Source of the DNA: Oricola thermophila
GTDB taxonomy: Bacteria > Pseudomonadota > Alphaproteobacteria > Rhizobiales > Rhizobiaceae
Length of the DNA: 64,000 bases
Direction of reading: 5' to 3'
Assembly (NCBI RefSeq): GCF_013358405.1
Contig: NZ_CP054836.1
Span: 1,054,001-1,118,000 of the forward strand
Position numbers and translations under genes: made by a program
Part shown: positions 1-8,448 of the stretch, in pieces
Position numbering within the stretch: the first letter of the stretch is position 1
Layout of the letters: each line of letters opens with the position of its first letter
The notes under the pieces: generated by a model
What the model was told of the DNA's origin: nothing
The model's database searches: none
What the model saw: the letters and a program-made list of their open reading frames with translations, nothing else

Positions 1-341
<341 letters not shown>

Positions 342-369
342 GCTTCGCCGCCGCTAGACCGCGAATTCG

Positions 370-398
370 GCCCGGGTGCAATCGGAAAGCACCCGGGC
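370..398. terminator. Convergent intrinsic terminator-like hairpin between pobA and dctM
   Basis: A perfect 10-bp stem (370-379 with 389-398) around a 9-nt loop lies between the converging ends of pobA and dctM. The T-tract is broken (TTGTCGTTT), so termination strength is uncertain. Confidence 0.55.
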
Positions 399-421
399 TT
401 GTCGTTTCCGCACTCCGGAAA

Positions 422-1726
422 TCAGTTCATCAGTGATGGCAGGAACAGGACGATCGCCGGGAAGGAGATCATGACCGCCACGATGACCAGGTCGGCTAGC
501 AGGAAGGGAATGACGCCCTTGAATATCTGAACGACCGTGGCGTATTCGCTGGCCACGTTTCGTATGACGAAGACATTCAGGCCGACGGGCGGCGTGATCA
601 TGCCGATTTCCAGAAGCTTGACGCAGAGAACTCCGAACCAGACGAGGTCGATACCCTGGGCCTTGAAGATCGGCAGAAGGACCGGAAGGGTTACCAGCAT
701 CGCGCCGAACGGCTCCATGAACATTCCGAGGAGCAGGTAAAGCACCACGACGATGAGCATCAGTTCGACATAGCCGAGGCCGGCGCCGCTAACCGCGCCG
801 GAGATGAAACCCGTCAGCCCGGTGAGGCCGAGGAACCGGGTAAACATGGATGCACCGACGCCGATAATGAACAGCGATGACGAGGTCATCAGCGTCTCGA
901 TCATCGATGTCTTGAAGATGTCCCATGTGAGGCGCCGCATGGCGAGCGAGATCAGGATCGCGCCGAGTGCCCCAACGGCGCCGGCCTCCGTGGCCGTGAA
1001 GACGCCCGAGAAAAGGCCGCCGAAAACCACGAGCATGAGCAGCAGAACAGGCCAGATATCGAGGATGGCCCTGCGTCGGTCGATCTTTTCGGCATCGAGC
1101 GGGCGCGGTGGCGCAATGTCCGGTCGCAGCCAGCAGGTCAGCAGGACCACGATGGAATAGGCGAGGGCGGTCAGCAGTCCGATCGTGATGCCACCCACGA
1201 AGACCTTGATCACGGATGTCTCGGCGAAAACGCCATAGACGATCATCAGGATGGACGGCGGGATGAGTGCGCCGATGGTGCCGCCGGCAGCGATCGACCC
1301 GGTCGCGAAACTCGGCGAATAGCCCGACTTCACCATTTCCGGAATCGCGATCCGGCCCATGGCGGCGGCGGTGGCGAGCGACGACCCGCAGACTGCCGCG
1401 AATCCCGAGCAGGCGAAGATCGAGGAAATCGCGAGCGCGCCGGGAATGCGGCGCAGCACCGCCTTTGCTGCATCGAACAGACCGCCGGTCAGCCCGGTGT
1501 GGAAAGCAAGAAAGCCCATCAGGAGGAACATGGGCACGGCCGACAGGGTCCAGTTGGCGACGAAGGAAAACGGCGTCGAGGACAAGAGCCCGATCGCCGG
1601 AGCCCAACCGAGAAGCCAGGCGATGCCGAGCACCGGCACGGCGATGAGCGCCAGGGCCACGGGAACGCGCAGCGCGAGGAGCAGAAAAAGGGCGATGATG
1701 CCAGCAAAACCGGTCGCGACACTCAT
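422..1726 (-). CDS. dctM: TRAP transporter large permease subunit (DctM)
   Basis: The 434-residue protein is almost entirely hydrophobic, with about a dozen membrane segments and the glycine-rich loops typical of the DctM subunit (GSSLATAAAMG, GTIGALIPPS, ATEAGAVGALGA, TPPVGLN). DctM forms the ion-coupled channel that works with DctQ and the periplasmic DctP protein. The start at 1726 (MSVATGF) is chosen over an upstream extension because its ATG overlaps the dctQ stop (ATGA), the usual coupling. It is the last gene of the leftward hydroxycinnamate operon. Substrate inference: an aromatic acid such as p-coumarate or ferulate, by analogy with hydroxycinnamate TRAP systems in Rhodopseudomonas. 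Confidence 0.93.
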   Translation of the reverse strand: MSVATGFAGIIALFLLLALRVPVALALIAVPVLGIAWLLGWAPAIGLLSSTPFSFVANWTLSAVPMFLLMGFLAFHTGLTGGLFDAAKAVLRRIPGALAISSIFACSGFAAVCGSSLATAAAMGRIAIPEMVKSGYSPSFATGSIAAGGTIGALIPPSILMIVYGVFAETSVIKVFVGGITIGLLTALAYSIVVLLTCWLRPDIAPPRPLDAEKIDRRRAILDIWPVLLLMLVVFGGLFSGVFTATEAGAVGALGAILISLAMRRLTWDIFKTSMIETLMTSSSLFIIGVGASMFTRFLGLTGLTGFISGAVSGAGLGYVELMLIVVVLYLLLGMFMEPFGAMLVTLPVLLPIFKAQGIDLVWFGVLCVKLLEIGMITPPVGLNVFVIRNVASEYATVVQIFKGVIPFLLADLVIVAVMISFPAIVLFLPSLMN

Positions 1727-2232
1727 CCTGCGATCTCCGGATGTCCGGTGTCCCGCCGTGGCAGGATCATGCGGATGAAGGTGGTGAGCGCGGCGAGCCC
1801 GAAACCGAGCGGCACGAGGAAGTAGGCCGGCCAGGTCGGGAAGGCGAGGTTCTGGGCCATGACGAAGACGCCGGTTTCGAAATTCTTCAACGCGGTGAGC
1901 CACGTCACCCATGTCAGCGCGCCATACACGATCGTCGAAACCAGGGCGACCAGCCGATCCGACCAGAGCAGCGCGCGGGCGTTCAGAAGTGGCTCGATCA
2001 CTTCGACCTGCACCATGCCGCCGCGCCGTTCGACCCAGGCCAGGGGAACGAATGCAAGCGCGATCATGTAGTAGTTGGTTACGATCTCATAGGTGGCCGG
2101 AATGGGCGTGTTGGTCGTGTTGCGCAAGGCCACGTCCGTAACGACGTGGATCATCAGCGCGACGATGGCCAGGGCACCGATCAGTGCGAGAAGGGCAAGG
2201 AAGCCATCCTGCAGGCGATACAGCAGGCGCAT
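1723..2232 (-). CDS. dctQ: TRAP transporter small permease subunit (DctQ)
   Basis: This 169-residue protein has four predicted membrane segments with a polar patch after the second (AWVERRGGMVQVE), the DctQ hallmark. DctQ bridges the binding protein and DctM. The start at 2232 (MRLLYRLQ) has a GAGGA ribosome-binding site; the ORF could extend 12 residues further but has no site there. The 3' end overlaps dctM by four bases. A 75-base gap separates it from dctP upstream, consistent with a single transcript. Confidence 0.9.
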   Translation of the reverse strand: MRLLYRLQDGFLALLALIGALAIVALMIHVVTDVALRNTTNTPIPATYEIVTNYYMIALAFVPLAWVERRGGMVQVEVIEPLLNARALLWSDRLVALVSTIVYGALTWVTWLTALKNFETGVFVMAQNLAFPTWPAYFLVPLGFGLAALTTFIRMILPRRDTGHPEIAG

Positions 2233-2307
2233 GGGGGAAATCCTCAAACGGTGGTGACCGGAGAACAAGCCCGGGAGCCTCGAGGCTCCCGGTTGTCTGC
2301 GGGGAGA

Positions 2308-3432
2308 TCAGCCGCCGTAGGTCGAGACATCGACTTTCGACCAGACCTCTTCGTAGACCCGTTCGGCCATGGCTTCCGGATCGCTGTCCACTTCCGCGGC
2401 TATGGCCTGCCATTTTTCGACAAGTCCGAGGAACTGCTGGATCTGTTCCGGCGCGTCCGAAATGCCGAACTGTTCCCTGGAGAATTCGCCGGCCGTCTTT
2501 ATATCGGCCTGCACGAAATCCTCGATCGCCTGTATCAGCGACGGATCCGCCTCGATGAACTCGATGCCGGCCTCCCGGGCAGCGGCCTCGGCCTCCTCCG
2601 GCATGTCCCGGCCCCAACGGTTGGTGAAGTCCGCATTGGCACGGTTGGCGGCGCGGACCATGGCGGCACGGTCCTCTGCCGAGAGGCTGTCCCAGGTCGG
2701 TTTGGCCACCGTGAAGTTGGAGGTGGAGTGATACAGTCCGAGCGGCGCGGGCGTGACGTATTTCACGACCTCGACGAGGCGGAAGGACAGCATGTCGGCG
2801 ACCGATGCCATCGTGCCGTCGATGGTGCCCGAATTGATCGCTTCGAACTGGTCGAGCACGGAGATCTGTGCAGGAGCGGCGCCGAAATGTTCCGCCAGGC
2901 GCGCCCAGGGCGCGCCGCCGGAGCGCAGGCGCAGTCCCTTCAGGTCCTCGGCGGTGCGTACCGGCTTGGTGGTCATGAACTCGTAGACATCGGACGCACC
3001 GGATCCGAGGAAGACGAAGCCGAGCTTCTTCATTTCCTCCTGGCAGGGCGCGCAGTTGACTATGAACTCGGTCACGGCGGCTCCCATCGCCTGGGAGTTG
3101 GTGCCGATCAGCGACAACTGCCCGGTGACAGCCATCATCGGCAGGTCAGCGGGGAAATAAAGCGGAAGCAGATTGCCGACCTCGGCGATCTGGGTCTGCA
3201 ACGCATCCTTCATCTGGCCGAGTCCGACCACTTCCGGACCCAGGACCTTGGCGGTGAGCCGTCCGTCGGATTCCTCGGGAAGATATTCGACCATCTTCTG
3301 GTAGAGATGGCTGTTGGACGGATGGGCCGGTGGGGCGCCGGGCGCAATGCGCAGTTCGCGCGCATCCGCAATGTTGGCGGCGCCGAGCATCAGTGCCGAT
3401 GCCGCAAGCAGGGTCGAAAGCAGTCGTTTCAT
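2308..3432 (-). CDS. dctP: TRAP transporter substrate-binding protein (DctP)
   Basis: This is a 374-residue secreted binding protein. Residues 1-25 form a Sec signal peptide (basic MKRLL, hydrophobic core, cleavage near ADA). The mature part has TRAP SBP features: an early helix after HPSNSHLYQKM, the DLKGLRLRSGG segment carrying the arginine that normally binds the substrate carboxylate, and a cysteine pair (CAPC) seen in many DctP proteins. It delivers an organic anion to DctQM. The start is set by GGAGG just upstream of ATG 3432. Only 28 bases separate it from the amidohydrolase gene, so import and catabolism genes are probably co-transcribed. The ligand is inferred from context to be a hydroxycinnamate. 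Confidence 0.9.
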   Translation of the reverse strand: MKRLLSTLLAASALMLGAANIADARELRIAPGAPPAHPSNSHLYQKMVEYLPEESDGRLTAKVLGPEVVGLGQMKDALQTQIAEVGNLLPLYFPADLPMMAVTGQLSLIGTNSQAMGAAVTEFIVNCAPCQEEMKKLGFVFLGSGASDVYEFMTTKPVRTAEDLKGLRLRSGGAPWARLAEHFGAAPAQISVLDQFEAINSGTIDGTMASVADMLSFRLVEVVKYVTPAPLGLYHSTSNFTVAKPTWDSLSAEDRAAMVRAANRANADFTNRWGRDMPEEAEAAAREAGIEFIEADPSLIQAIEDFVQADIKTAGEFSREQFGISDAPEQIQQFLGLVEKWQAIAAEVDSDPEAMAERVYEEVWSKVDVSTYGG

Positions 3433-3460
3433 GATTTTCCTCCCAAGATGCATAGCCAGA

Positions 3461-4336
3461 TCAGAGACCGAGGATCCTCCTCGCGTTCTCCTTCAAGATC
3501 AGGGGGCGCACCTCGTCCCTGATCTCGATCTTTTCGAAGTCGTTGAGCCACCGGTCGGGCGTGATCGCGGGCCAGTCCGATCCGAACAACATCTTCTCCT
3601 TGAGGAGTGTGTTGGCGTAATGCACGAAGATCGGCGGGAAGTATTTCGGCGACCAGCCGGACATGTCGATGTAGACGTTGGGCTTGTGCTGCGCGACCAT
3701 CAGGCCCTCCTCGGTCCAGGGGAAGGACGGGTGGGCGAGGATGATCGGCGTGTCCGGAAAGTCGACCGCCACGTCGTCGACATGCACCGGGTTGGAGTAT
3801 TTCAGGCGCATGCCCATGCCGCCGTGCATGCCGGAACCGACTCCCGTCTGGCCGGAATGGAACAGCATGACCGCTCCTTCCTCGGCGATTGCCTCGTAAA
3901 GCGGATAGGCCCAGCGCTCGTTGGGGAAGAAACCCTGCATGGTGGGATGAAACTTGAAGCCGCGAACGCCGAATTCGCGCACCAGGCGGCGCGCCTCGCG
4001 GGCGCCGGCCTTTCCCTTCGCCGGATCGATGGAGGCAAAGGGCACCATGATGTCGGAATTCTCCGCCGCGATCTCGGCGACCTCCTCGTTGGAGTAGCGG
4101 CGGAAACCGGTTTCGCGCTCGGCATCGACAGGGAAGATCACGCAGCCGATGTTGCGCTCGCGGTAATAGGCCGCCGTGTCCTGCACACTCGGAAGCATTC
4201 CGTCCTTGCCGGCCGGGTTCCTGAAATATTTCGCCATGCCGGCCTGGAACTCGTCGTAGCCGTCATCGCGGTGTCCGCAGCACGGCTCCTCGGCATGGGT
4301 ATGGATGTCGAAAGCTTTTAGGGCGTCGAAATTCAC
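3461..4336 (-). CDS. Amidohydrolase-family hydrolase, probable beta-keto aryl-CoA cleaving enzyme
   Basis: The 291-residue amidohydrolase-2 family TIM barrel has metal-site motifs DIHTH (residues 10-14), FKFHP, LAHPSFPW and GSDWP near the C-terminus. The start is GTG at 4336, overlapping the marR stop (GTGA), with GAGGAG upstream. Family members are hydrolases or decarboxylases of aromatic acids. Co-location with a CoA ligase, hydratase and dehydrogenase suggests the fourth step of the CoA-dependent hydroxycinnamate pathway described in Agrobacterium fabrum, where as I recall an amidohydrolase-type enzyme releases the aromatic acid from the beta-keto thioester. It does not look like LigI, the pyrone-dicarboxylate hydrolase. 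Specific function is inference; family is secure. Confidence 0.78.
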   Translation of the reverse strand: MNFDALKAFDIHTHAEEPCCGHRDDGYDEFQAGMAKYFRNPAGKDGMLPSVQDTAAYYRERNIGCVIFPVDAERETGFRRYSNEEVAEIAAENSDIMVPFASIDPAKGKAGAREARRLVREFGVRGFKFHPTMQGFFPNERWAYPLYEAIAEEGAVMLFHSGQTGVGSGMHGGMGMRLKYSNPVHVDDVAVDFPDTPIILAHPSFPWTEEGLMVAQHKPNVYIDMSGWSPKYFPPIFVHYANTLLKEKMLFGSDWPAITPDRWLNDFEKIEIRDEVRPLILKENARRILGL

Positions 4337-4815
4337 TTTTGCTCCTCTCCGGGAAACCCGGCATATTTGCGCAGCAGTCGCCTGAGCGTGACCAGTTCCG
4401 AGTCGGTCAGGGGGGCGTTCAGGTTCTTCTCGTGCTGCTTGAATGATTCGCGGTAGTTTCCGAGAAATTCCCGTCCGGCCTCCGTGAGGGTCAGGCGGAC
4501 GGACCGGCGGTCGTGATCGGGAATGGTCCTCTCCACCAGGCCGCGATCCTCGAAGGCGCGGATCAGCTTGGTCATGTGTGCCGGCTTGATGCGCAGCGTC
4601 TGGGCGACCAGCCCCTGCCGGATGCCGGGATTGCGCCCGATCAGAAGCAGGGTCGAGAACTCGCCCGGCCGCAGGCCGTGCGAGCCAAGATCCTCGAAAA
4701 AGACCTCGTATGTCCTGACCTGCGCGAGGCGCGTCAGAAAGCCGATCGAATCCGTCAGGTCGCGAAGATCGATCTCTTCTTCCGTCGTTGCATCATTCTC
4801 GGCGATTGCGGGCAT
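4333..4815 (-). CDS. MarR-family regulator of the hydroxycinnamate operon
   Basis: This 160-residue winged-helix protein shows the MarR pattern: helical dimerisation ends, a recognition helix around the LRIKPAHMTKLIRAFE segment, and the wing with DHDRRSVRLTLTEAG. In aromatic-acid clusters such MarR proteins (CouR, HcaR types) repress transcription until the CoA thioester binds. It lies between the hydratase (one base upstream) and the amidohydrolase (4-base overlap), so it would be autoregulated. A candidate operator is the ATAAT/ATTAT inverted repeat in the divergent promoter region at 5667-5683. Ligand and operator are inference. Confidence 0.88.
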   Translation of the reverse strand: MPAIAENDATTEEEIDLRDLTDSIGFLTRLAQVRTYEVFFEDLGSHGLRPGEFSTLLLIGRNPGIRQGLVAQTLRIKPAHMTKLIRAFEDRGLVERTIPDHDRRSVRLTLTEAGREFLGNYRESFKQHEKNLNAPLTDSELVTLRRLLRKYAGFPGEEQK

Positions 4816-4816
4816 G

Positions 4817-5611
4817 TCAGTCCTTCTCGGGAATGTTCAGCCGCTTGGTTCGTTTCTCCAGGAACGCACGGAGGCGCTCTTCGGCTTCCGGGCTGGTGGC
4901 CGTGAACGAGGCCATCAGCGATTCCACGAACAGGCCGTCCTCCTTCGCCATGTCCTGGATGCGCGGCAATGCATGGATGATCGCGAAATTGGAGAGCTCG
5001 GCATTGCTGGCGGCCGATTTTGCCAGTTCCATCGCCCTGGTCCGGGCCTCGCCCGGTTCGACCAGGTACTGGATCAGGTTCCAGCGTTCCGCTTCCTCGG
5101 CCGAAGCGACCCGCCCGGTCAGCATCATGTCGGTCATGCGCGCGGCGCCCATCAGGCGCGCAGCGCGGACCGAGCCGCCGCCGCCGACGAAAATGCCGCG
5201 CTGGCCTTCGGGCAGGGCAAAGAAGGCGGTCCTGTCAGCCACGCGGATATGGGTGGAGGAGGCCAGTTCCAGACCGCCGCCGACCACGGCGCCGTGAAGC
5301 GCGGATACCCAAGGTATCGCACCATGCTCGATCATCGCGAACACGGTGTGCCAGCGCCGCGACCCGCGCACGCCCTCGAAGGGAGTCTTCTTTACATGCT
5401 CGGCAAGGTCGAGGCCCGCGCAGAAGTGATCGCCGTGACCGAAGATGACGCCCGCCTTCGCCTCGCTTTCGGCGCGCATGACCGCCTCGGCAATGGCCTC
5501 GACGAATGCGTCGCTGATCGCGTTGCGCTTTTGCGGGCGGTTCAGGCCGATGACCGCAACGTCGCCATCCAGTTCATATGTGACGAAACCACCGTCAACC
5601 ACCTTGTTCAT
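4817..5611 (-). CDS. Enoyl-CoA hydratase/isomerase family protein (crotonase)
   Basis: This is a 264-residue crotonase-fold enzyme. It has the CoA-binding and oxyanion segment GHGDHFCAGLDL (about residues 58-69) and GGGLELA, in which E115 aligns with the first catalytic Glu of hydratases; a second Glu follows in LPEGQRG (E135). Role inferred from context: hydration of feruloyl- or coumaroyl-CoA to the beta-hydroxy thioester. It is shorter than, and unlike, the classical hydratase-lyase (Ech/HCHL) that makes vanillin, which favours the beta-oxidative route. Another ATG lies nine bases upstream at 5620 with a GGACGG sequence nearby, so the true start may be either. It is the first gene of the leftward operon. 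Confidence 0.88.
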   Translation of the reverse strand: MNKVVDGGFVTYELDGDVAVIGLNRPQKRNAISDAFVEAIAEAVMRAESEAKAGVIFGHGDHFCAGLDLAEHVKKTPFEGVRGSRRWHTVFAMIEHGAIPWVSALHGAVVGGGLELASSTHIRVADRTAFFALPEGQRGIFVGGGGSVRAARLMGAARMTDMMLTGRVASAEEAERWNLIQYLVEPGEARTRAMELAKSAASNAELSNFAIIHALPRIQDMAKEDGLFVESLMASFTATSPEAEERLRAFLEKRTKRLNIPEKD

Positions 5612-5666
5612 GCCTTGCATCCGTCCGTTCGAGTCGGGGAATATGCCGCCGAAATTGTTTACTGGG

Positions 5667-5683
5667 ATAATGTTTTGAATTAT
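5667..5683. promoter_or_regulatory. Candidate MarR operator (inverted repeat) in the divergent region
   Basis: ATAAT-N7-ATTAT (5667-5671 and 5679-5683) is an AT-rich inverted repeat in an otherwise GC-rich region. It overlaps the -10 element of the leftward promoter and sits between the two divergent catabolic arms. That position suits a repressor acting on both, but the assignment is inference. Confidence 0.4.
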
Positions 5684-5706
5684 ACGAACGCAGCTGATCG
5701 CGTCAA
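5679..5706 (-). promoter_or_regulatory. Sigma-70-like promoter of the leftward hydroxycinnamate-TRAP operon
   Basis: Read on the minus strand, TTGACG (5706-5701), a 16-base spacer and a perfect TATAAT (5684-5679) lie about 60 bases before the hydratase start codon. No other good promoter is seen before dctM, which supports a six-gene transcript. Confidence 0.62.
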
Positions 5707-5755
5707 CCGCATTCGGTTTGCGCGGCACGGATACGGACCGATCTGGGAGGAATGG

Positions 5756-7618
5756 ATGTCCAATGCTCCGCTCAGGGAGATCAAGACCTGGTCTCCGGAA
5801 ATCGACTCGGAACAACGTCCCGACGGGACCTGGATCATCCGTCGCAAGGATACGCTGGGCGCCTATCCGGACAGGGTGACCGACCGGCTGGTCCATTGGG
5901 CGGAAAGGGCGCCGGACCGGCCGTGGATGGCCGAGCGCGACGCATCCGGCGAATGGCGCAAGGTGACCTACGGCGAGGCGCTGGTGAAGGTGCGGGCGAT
6001 CTCGGCATTCCTGCTCGAAAACAATCTCTCGGCGGAACGTCCGCTGCTGATCCTGTCGCACAATTCCATCGAGCACGCGCTGATGGCGCTGGGCGCGCAG
6101 CATGCGGGAATTCCCTCGGCGGCGGTTTCGACAGCCTATTCGCTGATCTCGGAGGACTGCGCCAAGCTGAAGGACATTGCCGCGCAGCTGACGCCGGGCA
6201 TGGTCTTCGCCCAGGACGGTTCGGCCTACCAGCGCGCGATCGAGATGGTGTTCGGACCCGATGTCGGCATTGTCGTCGTAACGGAACCGTTCGGCGGCGG
6301 GCGGGAATGCCACCTGTTCGACGATGTCGTCGGCACGCAGCCCGGGCCGGAAGTCGACGCGGCGCACGAGGCGGTCGGCCCCGATACCGTCGCCAAGTTC
6401 CTTTTCACCTCCGGCACGACGGGATCGCCCAAGGCGGTCATCACGACGCACCGGATGCTGTGCTCGAACATCGAGATGGCCACGGACTGTTACGCCTTCA
6501 TGCGCGACGAGCCCCCGGTCGTGGTGGACTGGGCGCCGTGGAGCCATGTCGCCAGCGGCAACAAGGTGTTCAATCTCGTCATCCACAATGGCGGCACATA
6601 CCATATCGATCACGGCAAGCCGTCGCCGGCGGGGATAAAGGAAACCATCCGCAACCTGCGCGACGTGTCACCAACCTGGTATTTCAACGTGCCGGCGGGA
6701 TACGAGATGCTTGTCGACGCGATGGAGACCGACGACAGGCTGCGCGAGAGCTTCTTTCGCCGCCTCAGGATGATGATGTATGCGGCGGCGGCCATGGGCC
6801 AGCATACCTGGGACCGGCTGAACGAGTTCGCCGTGCAGACCACGGGCCATCGCGTCTTTCTCGGTAGCGGGCTCGGAGCGACCGAGACATCGCCATTCGC
6901 ATTGATGTGCATGGAAGAGCAGGAGATCGCGGGCAATGTCGGCGTTCCGGCGCAGGGCATCGAGCTGAAGCTGGTGCCGCATGGCGACAAGCTGGAAGCG
7001 CGGCTGAAGGGGCCGAACGTGACGCCCGGCTACTGGCGCAACGAGAAGCTGTCCCGCGAGGCCTTCGACGAGGAGGGATTCTACAGGCTGGGCGACGCGC
7101 TGCGCTTCGCGGTCCCCGGCGACCCGGCGAGGGGATTCCATTTCGACGGGCGCATCACCGAGAACTTCAAGCTGCGCACCGGAACCTGGGTCGGCGTCGG
7201 CGCGCTGCGGGCGAAGCTGGTGGACCAGTTCGAGGGCTATGTGCGCGACGTCGTGCTGGTCGGCGAGAACCGCGACGAGCTGGGCGCCATCCTCATTCCG
7301 TTCTATCCGAAGCTGCGCGCGCTGATCGATGGCGGCCAGGAAATGAGCGACCTCGAGGTGCTGGCGCATGATGCGGTGCGGGCGAAGATGGAGGAACTGC
7401 TCGACGCCCACGCGGCGCAGGCGACCGGCTCGGCGACCCGCGTGGTGCGGGCGATCTTCCTGTCGGAGGAGCTGTCCTTCGACGCTGGCGAGATCACCGA
7501 CAAGGGCTCCGTCAACCAGCGGGCGGTCCTGCGCAATCGCGAGGAGCTTGCGGAATCTCTCTATAACGATCATGACCGGCGCGTGTTCCTTGCGCGCAAG
7601 AAAAGGGAGGCGTCATGA
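5756..7618 (+). CDS. fcs: Feruloyl/4-coumaroyl-CoA synthetase (AMP-forming)
   Basis: A 620-residue ANL-superfamily ligase. The AMP-binding P-loop FTSGTTGSPKA lies near residue 225, followed by the aromatic-acid ligase features GSGLGATETSP and the hinge/C-domain RLGDALRF and FDGRITENFKLRTGTWV. The length and the N-terminal PDGTWIIR and LGAYPDRVTDRL segments match bacterial feruloyl-CoA synthases. It would activate ferulate, p-coumarate or caffeate with ATP and CoA. ATG 5756 follows GGGAGG at proper spacing; an out-of-frame ATG four bases earlier is ignored. The stop overlaps the dehydrogenase start (ATGA). It is divergent from the hydratase-marR operon. Confidence 0.9.
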   Translation: MSNAPLREIKTWSPEIDSEQRPDGTWIIRRKDTLGAYPDRVTDRLVHWAERAPDRPWMAERDASGEWRKVTYGEALVKVRAISAFLLENNLSAERPLLILSHNSIEHALMALGAQHAGIPSAAVSTAYSLISEDCAKLKDIAAQLTPGMVFAQDGSAYQRAIEMVFGPDVGIVVVTEPFGGGRECHLFDDVVGTQPGPEVDAAHEAVGPDTVAKFLFTSGTTGSPKAVITTHRMLCSNIEMATDCYAFMRDEPPVVVDWAPWSHVASGNKVFNLVIHNGGTYHIDHGKPSPAGIKETIRNLRDVSPTWYFNVPAGYEMLVDAMETDDRLRESFFRRLRMMMYAAAAMGQHTWDRLNEFAVQTTGHRVFLGSGLGATETSPFALMCMEEQEIAGNVGVPAQGIELKLVPHGDKLEARLKGPNVTPGYWRNEKLSREAFDEEGFYRLGDALRFAVPGDPARGFHFDGRITENFKLRTGTWVGVGALRAKLVDQFEGYVRDVVLVGENRDELGAILIPFYPKLRALIDGGQEMSDLEVLAHDAVRAKMEELLDAHAAQATGSATRVVRAIFLSEELSFDAGEITDKGSVNQRAVLRNREELAESLYNDHDRRVFLARKKREAS

Positions 7619-8379
7619 AACTCGAAGGTGCAGGTGCAATCGTCACGGGCGGAGCTTCCGGTCTCGGCCGGGCCGTGGTGGAACTGTTCGCGAAGGCGGG
7701 CGCGAAGGTCGTCGTTTTCGACCTGAACGCGGAGGCCGCCGCGAAGGCGGCGCAGGAGGCCGGCGGCGTGGCCGTGGCGGGGGACGTGGCCAATGAAGAG
7801 GATGCCGACCGCGCCGTGGACGCGGCGATCGAAAGCTTCGGCAACCTGCGGATCCTCGTCAATTGCGCCGGCGTCGGCACGCCGGGCCGCATCGTCAACC
7901 GCGACGGCAACCCGCAGCCGCTGGCCGATTTCGAGAAGGTGATCCGCGTCAACCTGATCGGCACATTCAACATGCTGCGCGTGGCGTCGGCGCGGATGGC
8001 GGCGCAGGAGCCGCTGGAGGACAACGAGCGGGGCGTCATCGTCAATACCGCCTCGGTGGCCGCCTTCGACGGCCAGATCGGGCAGGCGGCCTATGCCGCT
8101 TCCAAGGGCGGCATCGTCTCGCTCGGCCTGCCGGCGGCGCGCGAACTGGCGCGGTCCGGCATCCGCGTCAACACCATCGCGCCGGGCATTTTCCTGACGC
8201 CGCTGCTGCAGTCGCTGTCGGAAGAGGTGCAGCAGAGCCTGGCAGCGGCAATCCCGTTCCCGTCGCGTCTCGGCAAGCCGTCCGAGTTCGCCGAACTGGT
8301 GCGGTTCATGGTCGAGAACAGCTACATGAACGGCGAGGTGGTGCGGCTCGACGGCGCGATCCGCATGGCGCCGAAATAG
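7615..8379 (+). CDS. Short-chain dehydrogenase, probable 3-hydroxyacyl-CoA dehydrogenase
   Basis: This 254-residue classical SDR has TGGASGLG (residues 11-18) for the dinucleotide, D36 after the second strand (NAD preference), the NCAG motif, and catalytic S147, Y160 and K164. The family resemblance, including the LPAARELARSGIRVNTIAPG region, is to HSD10/FadB2-type 3-hydroxyacyl-CoA dehydrogenases. It is translationally coupled to the CoA ligase. Inferred reaction: oxidation of the beta-hydroxy aryl-propanoyl-CoA made by the hydratase to the beta-keto thioester. Confidence 0.88.
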   Translation: MKLEGAGAIVTGGASGLGRAVVELFAKAGAKVVVFDLNAEAAAKAAQEAGGVAVAGDVANEEDADRAVDAAIESFGNLRILVNCAGVGTPGRIVNRDGNPQPLADFEKVIRVNLIGTFNMLRVASARMAAQEPLEDNERGVIVNTASVAAFDGQIGQAAYAASKGGIVSLGLPAARELARSGIRVNTIAPGIFLTPLLQSLSEEVQQSLAAAIPFPSRLGKPSEFAELVRFMVENSYMNGEVVRLDGAIRMAPK

Positions 8380-8395
8380 GGCGCACGACACCGGG

Positions 8396-8423
8396 CCCGC
8401 GCCTCGTCGCCGAGGCCGGGTTT
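8396..8423 (+). terminator. Intrinsic terminator-like hairpin after the dehydrogenase gene
   Basis: A 10-bp GC-rich stem with one bulged C and a TCGC loop (8407-8410) is followed by TTT. It lies between the converging SDR and hypothetical genes. Confidence 0.5.
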
Positions 8424-8448
8424 CCCGTGATCCGCCATGCGCTTGCCG

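Noticed and set aside
1741..3522. Plus-strand frame of about 590 codons opposite dctQ and dctP
   Set aside because: It is antisense to two genes with full family signatures, and the translation is charged and domain-free.
3461..4336. LigI-type 2-pyrone-4,6-dicarboxylate hydrolase
   Set aside because: The sequence lacks the LigI-style N-terminus and motifs, and it lies in the hydroxycinnamate operon rather than beside galBCD.
4523..5755. Upstream extension of the CoA-ligase frame across the divergent operon (over 400 codons)
   Set aside because: The extension overlaps marR and the hydratase antisense, and the ligase has a proper start with GGGAGG at 5756.
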